64,000 bases of DNA from Amphibacillus jilinensis Y1 (GTDB lineage Bacteria; Bacillota; Bacilli; Bacillales; Amphibacillaceae), in the NCBI RefSeq assembly GCF_000306965.1, contig NZ_AMWI01000057.1, positions 1 through 64,000 on the forward strand, given 5' to 3'. The notes under the pieces are model-generated. The model searched no databases. It saw nothing but the letters and a program-made list of their open reading frames with translations, and was not told the origin of the DNA. The translations under genes and the position numbers were made by a program. This document shows, one piece after another, positions 38,169-48,667 of the stretch. Numbering within the stretch: position 1 is the first letter of the stretch; the number at the start of each line of letters is the position of its first letter.

Positions 38169-39011
38169 CTAAATGGTATTCGTCAATCGTTGTAAATGGA
38201 TCGTTAAATATAACACTTCTGTTTCATCTACAGGACGATTTAACTGTTTTTGCATAACTTTAATTAACTTCCACGCTAGATTGTAGCATAGCGGGTAAGT
38301 TATTTTCAATACATTTTCTAAATTATTTTGTTGGCCAAGTTTTTCACCTTGGTACACACGATCGATAGCGCGATGAAGGTGTTGAATTAAACGATTGAAA
38401 TTCACATCACCTTTAGTTAACTTAATGTCTAATCCATCTTCAATAACTTCGATCATTTGTGAAATAAGTTTATGATGCTTATTTAAATCTCTAAGCTTCT
38501 TATCAGTGATTGCACTATGAATGTGTAAAGCAATAAAACCTACTTCACCATCAGGCAATGTGATGTCTAGATGTTTTTTTATTTTCTCTACAATTTCATG
38601 GGCAACTTGATACTCTTTTGCATAAAGCGACTCGATTTCAAAAAGAAAAGGGTTACTAAATTGAATCGATTGATCCGCTCTTCTAATAGCAAACGTTAAG
38701 TGATCAGTTAATGCGATATGAATATGTTCATTTAACGGACGATCCATACGCTCTTCAATATAAAAAATAATATCATTTAAAAATTGCATAAGATCATGGT
38801 CAACGTGTTTTATTAAATACATATATTGTTCCATTTCTTGCTCATCTGTAAGTAAAAATGTCTTTTCTGCTTGGTCAGATGGAACGGGGTCACCTTTGGA
38901 GCGATTAAAACCAATTCCCTTACCAATCAAAACAACCTCTTTATAAAGGGGGTGTTTGGCAATAACAACATTATTATTAAGAGCTTTCTCAACAATAACC
39001 TCTTGTTCCAT
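38169..39011 (-). CDS. glcT: Transcription antiterminator, BglG/GlcT family
   Basis: 280 residues. The N-terminal CAT RNA-binding domain covers about 1-55 (VEKALNNNVVIAKHP, VVLIGKGIGFNRSKGD). Two PRD domains follow, with conserved histidines in IHIALTDHLTFAIRR, HEIVEKIKKHL and FIALHIHSA. The start ATG follows GGAGGAAACCT; the longer open frame is disregarded. By position directly before ptsG it should be its glucose-responsive antiterminator; a LicT-type specificity cannot be excluded. Confidence 0.9.
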   Translation of the reverse strand: MEQEVIVEKALNNNVVIAKHPLYKEVVLIGKGIGFNRSKGDPVPSDQAEKTFLLTDEQEMEQYMYLIKHVDHDLMQFLNDIIFYIEERMDRPLNEHIHIALTDHLTFAIRRADQSIQFSNPFLFEIESLYAKEYQVAHEIVEKIKKHLDITLPDGEVGFIALHIHSAITDKKLRDLNKHHKLISQMIEVIEDGLDIKLTKGDVNFNRLIQHLHRAIDRVYQGEKLGQQNNLENVLKITYPLCYNLAWKLIKVMQKQLNRPVDETEVLYLTIHLQRLTNTI

Positions 39012-39132
39012 AGGTTTCCTCCAGTTTTTCGACATTGTGTTACGTATACTATCGTAGCGATAAATGATCATCTTGACAAGTAAAAAAACTTTAATTTATT
39101 CCATATTTAATACAATCTAACGATTACCAACA

Positions 39133-39183
39133 CGAAAAACTAAGACGATTCGTTATAGCTAGTCACGAATGCCTTAGTTTTCT
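39133..39183 (-). terminator. Terminator after spoVT
   Basis: A long imperfect stem pairs AACTAAGGCATTCGT with ACGAATCGTCTTAGTT (minus strand) and is followed by TTTTTC. Confidence 0.8.
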
Positions 39184-39238
39184 AAAGTAAATATATGCTT
39201 GCCTACATTAGATCCAGCAGTCTGATCGGTTCAGTCCC

Positions 39239-39772
39239 TTATTGCATCTGTCTTCCTAAAAAGTTTGCTGCAATCTCAACCGTCGTCGTATCTTGTTCAG
39301 TTACTTTATCTTCTTTTGAGTATATAATGACAGCACCTACAGGATCACCATTAGCAATGATCGGTTGTATGACATAAGAAGCATTAATGACAGGTTGATC
39401 CTTAACTAATTCCAGAGCAACATGCGATTCTTTAATTAATGGCTTACGCTCATTCATCACACGTTCAACTAATTCAGCAATATTCTTACTTATATAATCT
39501 TTCTTACTTTCTCCTGCCACAGCAATGAACATATCACGATCACAGATGAGTATCGATTTGTTTAACGTATCAAAAAGTGCTTCAGTATATTCTTGCGCGA
39601 AATTACCTAATTCCTGAATAGGGGAATATTTCTTGAGAATAACTTCCCCTTCGCGATCAACAAAAATTTCTAGAGGATCACCTTCTCTAATTCTTAACGT
39701 ACGTCTAATTTCTTTCGGGATAACAACGCGTCCCAAATCATCAATTCTTCTAACAATACCTGTTGCTTTCAT
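39239..39772 (-). CDS. spoVT: Stage V sporulation regulator SpoVT
   Basis: 177 residues. An AbrB-type swapped-hairpin DNA-binding domain at 1-50 (MKATGIVRRIDDLGRVVIPK) is followed by a GAF-like C-terminal domain, which AbrB lacks. It modulates sigma-G genes in the forespore. GAGAGGATT precedes the ATG. It lies next to mfd, as in B. subtilis. Confidence 0.96.
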   Translation of the reverse strand: MKATGIVRRIDDLGRVVIPKEIRRTLRIREGDPLEIFVDREGEVILKKYSPIQELGNFAQEYTEALFDTLNKSILICDRDMFIAVAGESKKDYISKNIAELVERVMNERKPLIKESHVALELVKDQPVINASYVIQPIIANGDPVGAVIIYSKEDKVTEQDTTTVEIAANFLGRQMQ

Positions 39773-39897
39773 GTGTTGAATCCTCTCTTTCTATACTAAA
39801 TTATTCATTCGCCTTTTTAAAAAAACGAACCGCGGTCTTACTTCACTTTAATAAAGCTCTGACTTATTTATCGACCTATACAGCTAGACTATTAATC

Positions 39898-39984
39898 GTA
39901 TAAAACGAACCCTCAATCAGTGGGCGCTTTCGTTCTTCTCCCACTGTTTAGATCAGGACATTAGCTTCCGGTATCTGTGATAAA
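39898..39984 (+). repeat. Two-hairpin intergenic repeat, copy E (internally deleted)
   Basis: Starts GTATAAAACGAACCCTCAAT and keeps the first hairpin (AATCAGTGGGCGCTTTCG, CTTCTCCCACTG) and the ATCAGGACATTAGC linker. It jumps straight to the tail GGTATCTGTGATAAA. The second hairpin is missing. Confidence 0.75.
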
Positions 39985-40034
39985 TAAGTGATTGTGCATT
40001 TAGTATGGTTATCCAAATCAGGAACTATACATCC

Positions 40035-43000
40035 TTACTGTTTTAAATTTTCCAACGCCTCTAAAAATGAACTAACGAACTGGTATCGATCCGGGTATGT
40101 TCGTTTTTCAAAATGAAAAGTTATCGTTAGTTTGTTCTGATCCGTGCCTAACAAAATCATCCTTCCAAAATCATTGGCATAGGTAAATAACGTTTCACCA
40201 TCAATACGTTGGCTGGCTTCTTCATCGAGGCTAATGACGATTTTTTGCTTTAACTCCTTCATCGTTGTAACACGTTGGGATTTCGCAATAATACGAAGTC
40301 GGGCAACTTGAATGAGATTTTCCACCTCTACAGGGAAGTCACCAAAACGGTCAATTAGCTCATCTTTTATATCTGCTAATGTATCAAAGTCTTCGGCTGA
40401 TTGGAACCTTTTGTACATATTTATTTTCTGCTTACCATCTTGGATATAGTGATCGGGAATGTAAGCGTCTAAGATTAACTGAAGTTCTGGATCAGGTGTT
40501 TTTTTCTCAAGATGAGGACCATCACTTTTTCTTCGTTCAATTGCTTCTTTTAACATCTCTGAATAAAGATCAAACCCAACAGAATCAATAAAGCCGTGCT
40601 GTTGTGCGCCAAGGATATTACCCGCTCCTCGAATCGATAAGTCACGCATCGCAATTTTAAATCCAGATCCAAGTTCGGTAAACTCCTTAATTGCTTGTAA
40701 TCGTTTTTCAGCAACCTCTGTCAATACTTTGTCTTTTTGATAAGTAAAATACGCATATGCAATGCGATTGCTCCGACCCACTCGACCACGTAATTGATAA
40801 AGTTGACTTAGCCCCATTCGATCTGCATGATCAACGATCAACGTATTAACGTTAGGAATATCCACACCTGTTTCAATTATCGTTGTACTAACCAAGACAT
40901 CATATTCACCTGCTAGAAAAGCAAGCATCACATTTTCCAGCTCTGCTTCATTCATTTGCCCATGTGCAACGGCCACTTTCACATCTTCTACCAGCATTTG
41001 AATTTCTTGCGCTTTTTGTTCAATGCTTTCTACCCGATTATAGAGAAAAAAGACTTGTCCTCCACGCCCCATCTCTCTCTCAATCGCTTCCCTTAAAAAC
41101 ATCGGGTTAAACTCTAATACATAAGTTTGAATAGGAAAACGATTAGCTGGAGGTGTCTCAATAACAGATAAGTCCCGCACACCAAGCATCGACATGTGAA
41201 GCGTTCGGGGTATCGGTGTTGCGGTTAATGTTAAAACATCAACATTTGTTTTTAACTGTTTAATCTTCTCTTTATGCTTTACACCAAAACGCTGTTCTTC
41301 ATCAACTACTAATAACCCCAAATCTTTATACTCAACATCTTTAGATAGCAAACGATGTGTACCAATAACAAGATCAACGACGCCTTCTTTCAATCCTTTT
41401 AACGTCTCTGTTTGTTGCTTACGCGATCGAAACCGACTTAACAATCCAATCTCAATAGGATAGTCTTGAAATCTTTCTAAAACGGTCTCATAATGCTGCT
41501 GAGCTAAAATAGTAGTGGGTACCAAAATAGCGACTTGCTTCCCTTCAACAATGGCTTTAAAAGCGGCTCGAATGGCTACCTCAGTCTTCCCATACCCCAC
41601 ATCACCACAAAGTAGTCGATCCATTGGTCGAGACTTTTGCATATCTTGCTTAATTTCTTCAATACAACGTAATTGATCTTCTGTTTCTTGATAAGGAAAA
41701 GCGGCTTCAAACTCCTGTTGTAAAACCGTATCTTTTCCAAAAGCATAACCTTTAGTCGCTTCACGTTCTGCATACAATTTAATTAACTCATCTGCAATAT
41801 CTTCAACTTTGGACTGTACTTTTTGTTTTACCTTCTTCCATTCCGTTCCACCCAATTTATAAAGCTTAGGCTCTTTGCTCTCAGAACCTACATACTTCTG
41901 CACCAAGTCAATTTGATCAATTGGCACAAATAACTTGTCATCTCCATTATATTTTAACAGCATAAAGTCCTTATGGATTCCCTGTACTTCTAATGTCTCA
42001 ATTCCGACAAAACGACCAATCCCATGATTGACATGAACAACATAATCGCCTACCTTTAACTCCTGATAGCTCTTAATTCGCTCTGCATTCGATATTTTTT
42101 GCTTCTTGGGCTTACGTCGTGTAGATGTCGCTTTAAATAATTCTTGATCGGTTAAGACAGCTAGCTTATGCAGCGGCAACTCAAACCCCGTTGATAGTGT
42201 CCCTACCATAACTGCAGGTTGTTTTAAAGGCAAGCGCGTGGTTTCATCCGCCATGCCAATTTCAATTTGGTAGTCAGCTAAAATCGATTGAATCTTTTCA
42301 GCCCTAGTCGGTGTTGGCGCAATAAAGACAACAGAATAATCGGCTTTTTTCCACCTCTTCATTTCATTCTGTAACAAGTGCATTTGTCCATGAAACTGTT
42401 GCATGGCACGACTTGAAACATTGACGATATTTTGTGGCGCTGTGTTAGCAACATGCCTCAAAAAAACAGATAAATATACTTTTTGCTGCTCCATACTTTC
42501 CCAGATATGATTCCAGTCAAAAGAGATCGGTAAATCAACGACCATCTTATGCTCTGTAATCATTGTTTCAAGCCATTCCGCTTCTTCTTTGTCCAAATGC
42601 TGTGCCGTTTCTTGTATCCGACCAATCTCATCAAGGTATAAATAACCTACTTCGCCTAAATAATCTAGTAAACTAGCAGGCGTCTCATAGAAATACTGAC
42701 TATATTTATACATATCTTGAAATTTTGTATTCGCTCTTAACTGCTCTAAATCATAACGCAAATGCTGATGAATCTGTTCTTTCACTTTTGGGTCTTTTAC
42801 TTTTTTCAATGAATAGGCTAGCCCTTGTTCCAACCGATCTGCTACTCTACTCATATCTTGATCGGTTAAAAGAGCTTCGGTAACTGGACGCACCGATATG
42901 TTATTTAACTTGTCTAAAGATCGTTGTGTTGATGAATCAAAATAACGAATAGAATCGACTTCATCATCAAACAATTCTATCCGAAGTGGATGATCTTCTG

Positions 43001-43559
43001 TTATAGGATACATATCAATAATACCTCCCCGCATACTAAACTCTCCGGGGTTTGATACCATTTCAACACGTTCATATCCCATTTGTATTAACATATCTAA
43101 GTGCTCTTGTATCGTTATTACTTTACCTACTTGAAAGTGAAGTCGAAATCGTTTCCAATAATCGACTGGAGGTAAAATGCGTTTTAATGCTGCTACGGGA
43201 GCTATTAAAATACCATTGTCCTGCTCCAACCATAAAGATAAGGCAGAAATACGTTGACTACGCAACTCTGGACTGGATACTGCCATCTCTGCGACCATTA
43301 ATTCGTTAACTGGATAAAGATGCACATGATCTGGATCTATGAGTTCAAGTAAATCTTCATATAATTGTTGTGCTTGTGTTAATTGATTAGTTATAATCAA
43401 TGCCCGACGCTTTACACTATGATGGATGCTAGACACCCATACACTTCGAGATGATCCTGATAACCCTGTTACAAGCTGTTCATTCAAATTTGATGCTAAG
43501 CCTGTGACAACGGATTGGATATCATCATGCTCGAGTAAATACTTATCAATGCCTTTCAT
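40035..43559 (-). CDS. mfd: Transcription-repair coupling factor Mfd
   Basis: Removes stalled RNA polymerase and recruits UvrA. 1174 residues. A UvrB-like N-terminal region comes first. The CarD-like RNA polymerase interaction domain follows (KVGDYVVHVNHGIGRFVGIE). The RecG-like translocase has Walker A LLCGDVGYGKTEVA, the DEEQ box, TATPIPRTLHMSML, and QLRGRVGRSNRIAYAYF as motif VI. The ATG after GGAGGAAAAAC is preferred to an upstream in-frame codon. Confidence 0.97.
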   Translation of the reverse strand: MKGIDKYLLEHDDIQSVVTGLASNLNEQLVTGLSGSSRSVWVSSIHHSVKRRALIITNQLTQAQQLYEDLLELIDPDHVHLYPVNELMVAEMAVSSPELRSQRISALSLWLEQDNGILIAPVAALKRILPPVDYWKRFRLHFQVGKVITIQEHLDMLIQMGYERVEMVSNPGEFSMRGGIIDMYPITEDHPLRIELFDDEVDSIRYFDSSTQRSLDKLNNISVRPVTEALLTDQDMSRVADRLEQGLAYSLKKVKDPKVKEQIHQHLRYDLEQLRANTKFQDMYKYSQYFYETPASLLDYLGEVGYLYLDEIGRIQETAQHLDKEEAEWLETMITEHKMVVDLPISFDWNHIWESMEQQKVYLSVFLRHVANTAPQNIVNVSSRAMQQFHGQMHLLQNEMKRWKKADYSVVFIAPTPTRAEKIQSILADYQIEIGMADETTRLPLKQPAVMVGTLSTGFELPLHKLAVLTDQELFKATSTRRKPKKQKISNAERIKSYQELKVGDYVVHVNHGIGRFVGIETLEVQGIHKDFMLLKYNGDDKLFVPIDQIDLVQKYVGSESKEPKLYKLGGTEWKKVKQKVQSKVEDIADELIKLYAEREATKGYAFGKDTVLQQEFEAAFPYQETEDQLRCIEEIKQDMQKSRPMDRLLCGDVGYGKTEVAIRAAFKAIVEGKQVAILVPTTILAQQHYETVLERFQDYPIEIGLLSRFRSRKQQTETLKGLKEGVVDLVIGTHRLLSKDVEYKDLGLLVVDEEQRFGVKHKEKIKQLKTNVDVLTLTATPIPRTLHMSMLGVRDLSVIETPPANRFPIQTYVLEFNPMFLREAIEREMGRGGQVFFLYNRVESIEQKAQEIQMLVEDVKVAVAHGQMNEAELENVMLAFLAGEYDVLVSTTIIETGVDIPNVNTLIVDHADRMGLSQLYQLRGRVGRSNRIAYAYFTYQKDKVLTEVAEKRLQAIKEFTELGSGFKIAMRDLSIRGAGNILGAQQHGFIDSVGFDLYSEMLKEAIERRKSDGPHLEKKTPDPELQLILDAYIPDHYIQDGKQKINMYKRFQSAEDFDTLADIKDELIDRFGDFPVEVENLIQVARLRIIAKSQRVTTMKELKQKIVISLDEEASQRIDGETLFTYANDFGRMILLGTDQNKLTITFHFEKRTYPDRYQFVSSFLEALENLKQ

Positions 43560-43663
43560 GTTTTTCCTCCTAATCATCAAATCTCCATTACTACACATCT
43601 ATACGTACAAAAATGCTTTGGTTTAAACAACCAAAGCTTTTTATACTTAAAAAGAACCTATTG

Positions 43664-43894
43664 TTAATGAATAAAATAATCAAACTCATGATAGACTGGA
43701 TATTTATAAAGCGCCGCTTCACAACTTTCACATATAACAAAAACATCAACATTCCCTGTATGATTATACTTGATCATACTTTTTTTCTGTTCAGGCGCCA
43801 AATGGTTAAAACCTAATTTTTCTAAATTTAATCGTTCATGATTAAGTTCTGCAATTGTTGATTGGCAATGTTTACAGCGGTAATGAATACGCAC
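43664..43894 (-). CDS. fin: Anti-sigma-F factor Fin
   Basis: 76 residues with two zinc-binding Cys pairs, CKHC at 7-10 and CESC near 55. It helps the forespore switch from sigma-F to sigma-G. The GTG start follows GGAGGGAAATAAA. The position between mfd and pth is that of B. subtilis yabK/fin. Confidence 0.93.
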   Translation of the reverse strand: MRIHYRCKHCQSTIAELNHERLNLEKLGFNHLAPEQKKSMIKYNHTGNVDVFVICESCEAALYKYPVYHEFDYFIH

Positions 43895-43975
43895 TTTATT
43901 TCCCTCCTAGGACAACACTTATTATAGTGTCTCCGATTTGAGGAAGGTTATACATCTATTAAAATGATATGTACA

Positions 43976-44533
43976 TTAATTATATTCATTCATAACTTCA
44001 ATAAACGGTTTATTTAGCCAAGATTCACAAGCACTGACTGATTTATCAATACTATCAACCAAAGCAGGTATTTCAGATTTTGAGAACTTGCCTAACACAT
44101 GATCGGTGACTGTCACATCATGCTCAGGGCGATCAATACCAATGCGAATGCGATTAAATTGTTTCGTCCCTAAATGCTCGATAATGGAGCGCATGCCATT
44201 ATGACCTCCGTGACCACCCGTTTGCCTTAACCGAATCTTTCCAACAGGTAAATCAAGGTCATCATAGATAACAAGCAGATTTTCTGGTGGAATCTGATAA
44301 AAGTCAATAAGTGGCTTCACACTTTCCCCTGATAAGTTCATATAGGTTTGTGGCAGTAAGATGACAAGTTTATCATTGTTAATTGTCTCTACTGTATAAT
44401 GCCCATTAAATTTATTTTTTTGTAATTCCCAACCATGTTGTTCACACCAGCGATTAATCACCATAAAACCTACATTGTGTCGTGTTTTATTATACTTTCG
44501 ACCAGGATTACCTAATCCAACAATACATTTCAT
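43976..44533 (-). CDS. pth: Peptidyl-tRNA hydrolase
   Basis: 185 residues. It recycles peptidyl-tRNA, with the catalytic His in GLGNPGRKYNKTRHNVGFMV. LLPQTYMNLSGESV, VIYDDLDLPVGKIRLR and GGHGGHNGMRSI are the other family blocks. Called spoVC in B. subtilis. Confidence 0.97.
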   Translation of the reverse strand: MKCIVGLGNPGRKYNKTRHNVGFMVINRWCEQHGWELQKNKFNGHYTVETINNDKLVILLPQTYMNLSGESVKPLIDFYQIPPENLLVIYDDLDLPVGKIRLRQTGGHGGHNGMRSIIEHLGTKQFNRIRIGIDRPEHDVTVTDHVLGKFSKSEIPALVDSIDKSVSACESWLNKPFIEVMNEYN

Positions 44534-44679
44534 CGTTTATTCATCTACCTTTAAATTCATATATGCCTTTTATTGTACTTTGTTTTTCTTTAAAAATAAA
44601 GTGATACTGATCCTTACTACATGAAGTGCTAACTTCTTCATCAGCATGGTTCACGGAATTAGCAGGTGTGAGGAGATAA

Positions 44680-44717
44680 TGAAAAAGCTTGGACGCAGAT
44701 GTGGTCCAAGCTTTTAG
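44680..44717 (-). terminator. Terminator after ctc
   Basis: A perfect 12-bp stem (44683-44694 with 44704-44715) with a 9-nt loop, then TTTTTC on the minus strand. A short open frame across this hairpin is not considered a gene. Confidence 0.9.
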
Positions 44718-44724
44718 TGCCACT

Positions 44725-45360
44725 TTATTCTTCTTCAGTATTGTCACCTTTTTGATCAACAAGCTCAGGTTCAATATCCGCATCTGGATCTGATGGCTCT
44801 AAATCTTCTGTCGTATCAGGTGCTGTTACGGTAACAATCGTTGTATTTTCGTCTTCTAGAACTTCATAATTTTTGCCGTCTTTTAGGTCTGAGACCATCA
44901 CCGAGTCACCAACATTTAATCCTGATACATCAATTAATATCTCTTCTGGAATATCAGCCGGTTTTGCTCGGACCAACAATTCATACATCGGTTGTTGTAA
45001 TACACCGCCTTCTTTAGAACCTATTGCTTCACCCTCTAAATGGACAGGTACTGAAACATCCATTTCTTGAGACATATTAACAACATAAAAGTCAGCATGT
45101 AATAATTGATCTTTAAGTGGATCTACTTGATAATCATGAAGCATAACATCTACACTATCACCATCAACATCAAGGGAAATGATGGCATTTCGCCCTTCAT
45201 CACGAACCGTTTTTAGTAAGTCAATACTATTTACCGAAACCGTTCTTGGCTGTTTATTGTGACCATAAACAACGGCCGGAATGAACCCTCCATCCCTTAA
45301 TTGATGGGTGTTTGATTTTGATAAATCTTCTCTTAGATTTGCCTTTAGTTTAACTGCCAT
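44725..45360 (-). CDS. ctc: Ribosomal protein bL25, long Ctc form
   Basis: 211 residues. The N-terminal L25 domain (LKANLREDLSKSNTHQLRDG, FIPAVVYGHNKQPRTVSV) is followed by the beta-rich TL5 domain and a very acidic tail. It binds 5S rRNA and is a general stress protein in B. subtilis. The ATG used has GGAGG 9 nt upstream; 14 extra codons in the open frame are ignored. Confidence 0.96.
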   Translation of the reverse strand: MAVKLKANLREDLSKSNTHQLRDGGFIPAVVYGHNKQPRTVSVNSIDLLKTVRDEGRNAIISLDVDGDSVDVMLHDYQVDPLKDQLLHADFYVVNMSQEMDVSVPVHLEGEAIGSKEGGVLQQPMYELLVRAKPADIPEEILIDVSGLNVGDSVMVSDLKDGKNYEVLEDENTTIVTVTAPDTTEDLEPSDPDADIEPELVDQKGDNTEEE

Positions 45361-45532
45361 AACGCTCAACCTCCAATAATTTTCGTTCATAAAGTTTACC
45401 ATTTTCAGCTAACTAACGCATAGAAAAAGCTTTATTTACCTAACGTCATCATCTTGCTTGACGGACAGATAATAAACGATACTAATGGTTACAATTCCCT
45501 TTTGACAATCATGTTAAACCTAATTTTAAAAA

Positions 45533-46486
45533 TTAATCAAATAAAACACTAACTGATAACTGTTCATGGACACGAATAATCGCTTCACTAATAAGTGGTG
45601 CTACAGATAAGGTAACGACTTTCTCTGTTTTTTTCTCTTCAGGTAACGGGATGGAATTTGTAACAACGAGTTCTTTAATTGGCGATTCACCCACACGTTC
45701 CATAGCAGGTCCAGATAAAACCGGATGTGTACAACATGCATAAACATCATTAGCACCATTCTTTATAAGTGCATTAGCTGCCAAGCTGATCGTACCCGCT
45801 GTATCAATCATATCATCAATTAGTATAGCTGTTTTCCCTTCTACGTTTCCTACAATATTCATGACTTCTGCAACATTAGGGCGCGGACGCCTTTTATCAA
45901 TAATAGCAATAGGCGCTTTCAAACGTTCTGCCAATTGCCTCGCCCTAGAAACACCACCATGATCCGGTGACACAACAACAACATCCTCAAATTTTTTCGA
46001 GCTCCAATAATCTCCTAAGATAGGAACACCAACCAATTGATCAACTGGAATATTGAAAAAACCTTGGATCTGTGGAGCATGTAAATCGAGAGTGATTACG
46101 CGTGAAGCACCGGCAACTTGTAAAATATCCGCCACCAACTTAGCAGTGATCGGTTCTCTTGCACGTGCTTTTCTATCTTGACGCGCATAACCGTAGTATG
46201 GAATAACAACATTGATCGTTGCTGCAGAAGCACGTTTTAACGCATCAATCATAATCAATAATTCCATAATATGCTGATTGACTGGAGCACTTGTTGATTG
46301 AACAACATAAACATCACAGCCACGAATACTTTCTTCTATATTAATTTGAATTTCCCCATCACTAAAGCTAGTGACTGAGCACTTTCCCAATGGAACCCCA
46401 ATCTGTTCTGCTATCTCTGCTGCTAAATGCGGGTTAGAGTTGAGGGTAAATACTTTCAAAGTACGATCTTGATATTCCGTTGACAT
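45533..46486 (-). CDS. prs: Ribose-phosphate pyrophosphokinase
   Basis: Makes PRPP from ribose 5-phosphate and ATP. The 317 residues include [40 protein letters not shown] and the PRPP loop [17 protein letters not shown]. It lies 21 nt after glmU, as in B. subtilis. Confidence 0.97.
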   Translation of the reverse strand: MSTEYQDRTLKVFTLNSNPHLAAEIAEQIGVPLGKCSVTSFSDGEIQINIEESIRGCDVYVVQSTSAPVNQHIMELLIMIDALKRASAATINVVIPYYGYARQDRKARAREPITAKLVADILQVAGASRVITLDLHAPQIQGFFNIPVDQLVGVPILGDYWSSKKFEDVVVVSPDHGGVSRARQLAERLKAPIAIIDKRRPRPNVAEVMNIVGNVEGKTAILIDDMIDTAGTISLAANALIKNGANDVYACCTHPVLSGPAMERVGESPIKELVVTNSIPLPEEKKTEKVVTLSVAPLISEAIIRVHEQLSVSVLFD

Positions 46487-46507
46487 TTCGTCAAACCTCC
46501 ATGTTAT

Positions 46508-47884
46508 CTATTTTAATAATTTATTAAACTTTTTTGCATAGTTTGCTTTGTTTTCTTGCTTTGCTCTTGCGATCGATAGTGCTTCAGCTGGGACATCCTT
46601 ATTAATCGTAGAACCTGCTGCTACTAAAGCGCCTTGGCCAATTGTAACGGGGGCGACTAAATTAGCATTACAACCAATAAACACATTATCTTCGATCGTT
46701 GTTTTATATTTGTTTTCCCCATCATAGTTAACTGTAATCGTCCCACAACCAACGTTAACATTTGTTCCTATTTCAGTATCCCCAATATAACTTAAATGGG
46801 ACACTTTACTCCCTTTGTTAATGGTCGATTTCTTCACTTCCACAAAATTACCAACTTTAACTTGATCATTAATTTGGGTAGCAGGTCGTATATGTGCAAA
46901 TGGACCAATCTTAACATGCGAACCAATATCGCTTTGATGTGCGACACTGTGCGCAATTTCCGTTGATTCACCAATTTTACAGTCCTCAACTTCACTATTG
47001 GGGCCAATCACGGTTTGGCTTCCTATATAACTATCCCCTTTAATAATAGATCCGGGTTCTATAATAACATCAGGCGCAATCTTCACAGATGGAGCAATAT
47101 AAGTGTGGTCAGGATCAATAATCGTTACACCATTCCGCATATGCTGCTCATTAATACGTTGTTTCATTAGTTTTTCAGCCGTCGCTAACGCCACACGATC
47201 ATTTACACCTAATGTTTCATTAGGATCAGCCGTCTGAAAGGCTGTTACCTTGCGCCCTTGCTTTTGCGCGATTTCGATAACATCTGGCAAATAATATTCA
47301 CCCTGGTTATTGTCATTAGTCACATGATTGAGTGCTTCAAAGAGAAATTGATTATCAAAACAATATGTACCTGTATTTATCTCTTTAATTAACAATTGGT
47401 CTTGATTAGCATCTTTTTGTTCAATAATTTTCGCCACATGACCTTGTTGATCTCGAATAATACGACCATAACCTGTTGGGTCATTAATGGTAGTGGTCAA
47501 TACCGTCACCTGTGCTTCAGCTTGCAAATGATGTTCAAACAAAGCATCAAGCGTCTCCTTTGTTAACAGCGGCGTGTCTCCACACACAACGATGGTCATA
47601 CCATGGGCATTTTTTAATAACGGTTCTACTTGTAAAACCGCGTGGCCAGTCCCTAATTGTTGTTCTTGAACAACATAATCCGTTATATCTCCTAATTGCT
47701 CTTTGACTTGATCTGCTCCAACCCCCACCACGGTGACCATCTTGTTAAGCTTTAGCGCTTGTAATTGATCAACAATATGTTGAACCATCGGTCGACCCAT
47801 TACTGGGTGAAGGACTTTATATAGCTTCGATTTCATCCGTGTACCTTGGCCAGCAGCCAAAATTACGGCATATTTATTTATCAT
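46508..47884 (-). CDS. glmU: Bifunctional GlmU (GlcNAc-1-P uridyltransferase / acetyltransferase)
   Basis: Last two steps to UDP-GlcNAc for wall synthesis. The N-terminal pyrophosphorylase domain has [20 protein letters not shown]. The C-terminal half is a left-handed beta-helix of hexapeptide repeats, with [20 protein letters not shown] and [20 protein letters not shown]. The ATG start has GGAGG in front. 458 residues. Confidence 0.97.
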   Translation of the reverse strand: MINKYAVILAAGQGTRMKSKLYKVLHPVMGRPMVQHIVDQLQALKLNKMVTVVGVGADQVKEQLGDITDYVVQEQQLGTGHAVLQVEPLLKNAHGMTIVVCGDTPLLTKETLDALFEHHLQAEAQVTVLTTTINDPTGYGRIIRDQQGHVAKIIEQKDANQDQLLIKEINTGTYCFDNQFLFEALNHVTNDNNQGEYYLPDVIEIAQKQGRKVTAFQTADPNETLGVNDRVALATAEKLMKQRINEQHMRNGVTIIDPDHTYIAPSVKIAPDVIIEPGSIIKGDSYIGSQTVIGPNSEVEDCKIGESTEIAHSVAHQSDIGSHVKIGPFAHIRPATQINDQVKVGNFVEVKKSTINKGSKVSHLSYIGDTEIGTNVNVGCGTITVNYDGENKYKTTIEDNVFIGCNANLVAPVTIGQGALVAAGSTINKDVPAEALSIARAKQENKANYAKKFNKLLK

Positions 47885-48003
47885 GAAGGAAACCTCCGGC
47901 ATTTGATTTATGTATTGACATTAAAATTATACCACTAACGAATATATCTTAAAAGGTTAAGCATTTCAATATAATCTCCTACATCTGTTAAAATATTGAC
48001 ACA

Positions 48004-48032
48004 GAAAAAGCCCAATCTTAGTGATTAGGCTT
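48004..48032 (-). terminator. Terminator after spoVG
   Basis: A 9-bp stem with one G-U pair (48009-48017 with 48023-48031) is followed by TTTTTC on the minus strand. Confidence 0.85.
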
Positions 48033-48057
48033 ATCAAACATTGAAAATAAAAATGAT

Positions 48058-48348
48058 TTAAGAGACCCCGGCTTCTTCAAGCTTTGATTCTGGCTCATTA
48101 GCATGGTGATACTTTGCTAGAACAGCATCTTGAATTTTCGCTCGCATATTTGCATTAATAGGATGAGCAATGTCACGGAACTCACCATCCGGTGTACGCT
48201 TCGAGGGCATTGCAACAAATAATCCATTATTTCCATCGATAACCCGGATATCATGAATCACAAACTCTTCATCTAAAGTAATCGAAGCAATGGCTTTCAT
48301 TCGACTATCACTTGTCACGCGACGTAATCTTACATCTGTCACTTCCAT
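48058..48348 (-). CDS. spoVG: Septation/RNA-binding regulator SpoVG
   Basis: 96 residues, highly typical: [40 protein letters not shown] and [17 protein letters not shown] global regulator and cortex factor. AAGGTGGTGATC lies before the ATG. In B. subtilis ridA (yabJ) precedes it; that gene is absent here. Confidence 0.97.
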   Translation of the reverse strand: MEVTDVRLRRVTSDSRMKAIASITLDEEFVIHDIRVIDGNNGLFVAMPSKRTPDGEFRDIAHPINANMRAKIQDAVLAKYHHANEPESKLEEAGVS

Positions 48349-48496
48349 TATGATCACCACCTTTTTCCTTTTGAACTTATTTAAATACTAATTCAACAGT
48401 CTAATTCTAAATTCCTGCTTAATTTCATTTATTTTGAAAAAATCTTTATTTATGACAAATTACCGCATGTTCACTTTCACCCTAAACCACAAAAGC

Positions 48497-48552
48497 TATA
48501 TCAAACGAACCTTCAGTCAGTGGGCATTTTTACGGACAGTGATCTATGGTAA
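48497..48552 (+). repeat. Two-hairpin intergenic repeat, copy F (short)
   Basis: Starts TATATCAAACGAACCTTCAG, continues TCAGTGGGCATTTTTACGGA and ends GTGATCTATGGTAA. Only the 5' arm of the first hairpin and the 3' tail remain. It lies in the purR-spoVG gap, next to the purR terminator. Confidence 0.6.
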
Positions 48553-48557
48553 TATAA

Positions 48558-48599
48558 AACCGAACACATTCAACGTTTATAAAGTGAATGTGTTCGGTT
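48558..48599 (-). terminator. Terminator after purR
   Basis: A perfect 15-bp stem (48558-48572 with 48585-48599), 12-nt loop and T-rich exit on the minus strand. It sits about 70 nt beyond the purR stop. Confidence 0.85.
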
Positions 48600-48667
48600 C
48601 TTAAGCGTACGCTATGAGATTCTACTTAGTTGTGCAGTCATTCTCTTGTTTCTTCATAAAAAGCAAA

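Noticed and set aside
44541-44783. 80-codon open frame overlapping the end of ctc
   Set aside because: It spans the ctc terminator, has no ribosome binding site and its sequence resembles no protein; it is a shadow frame.
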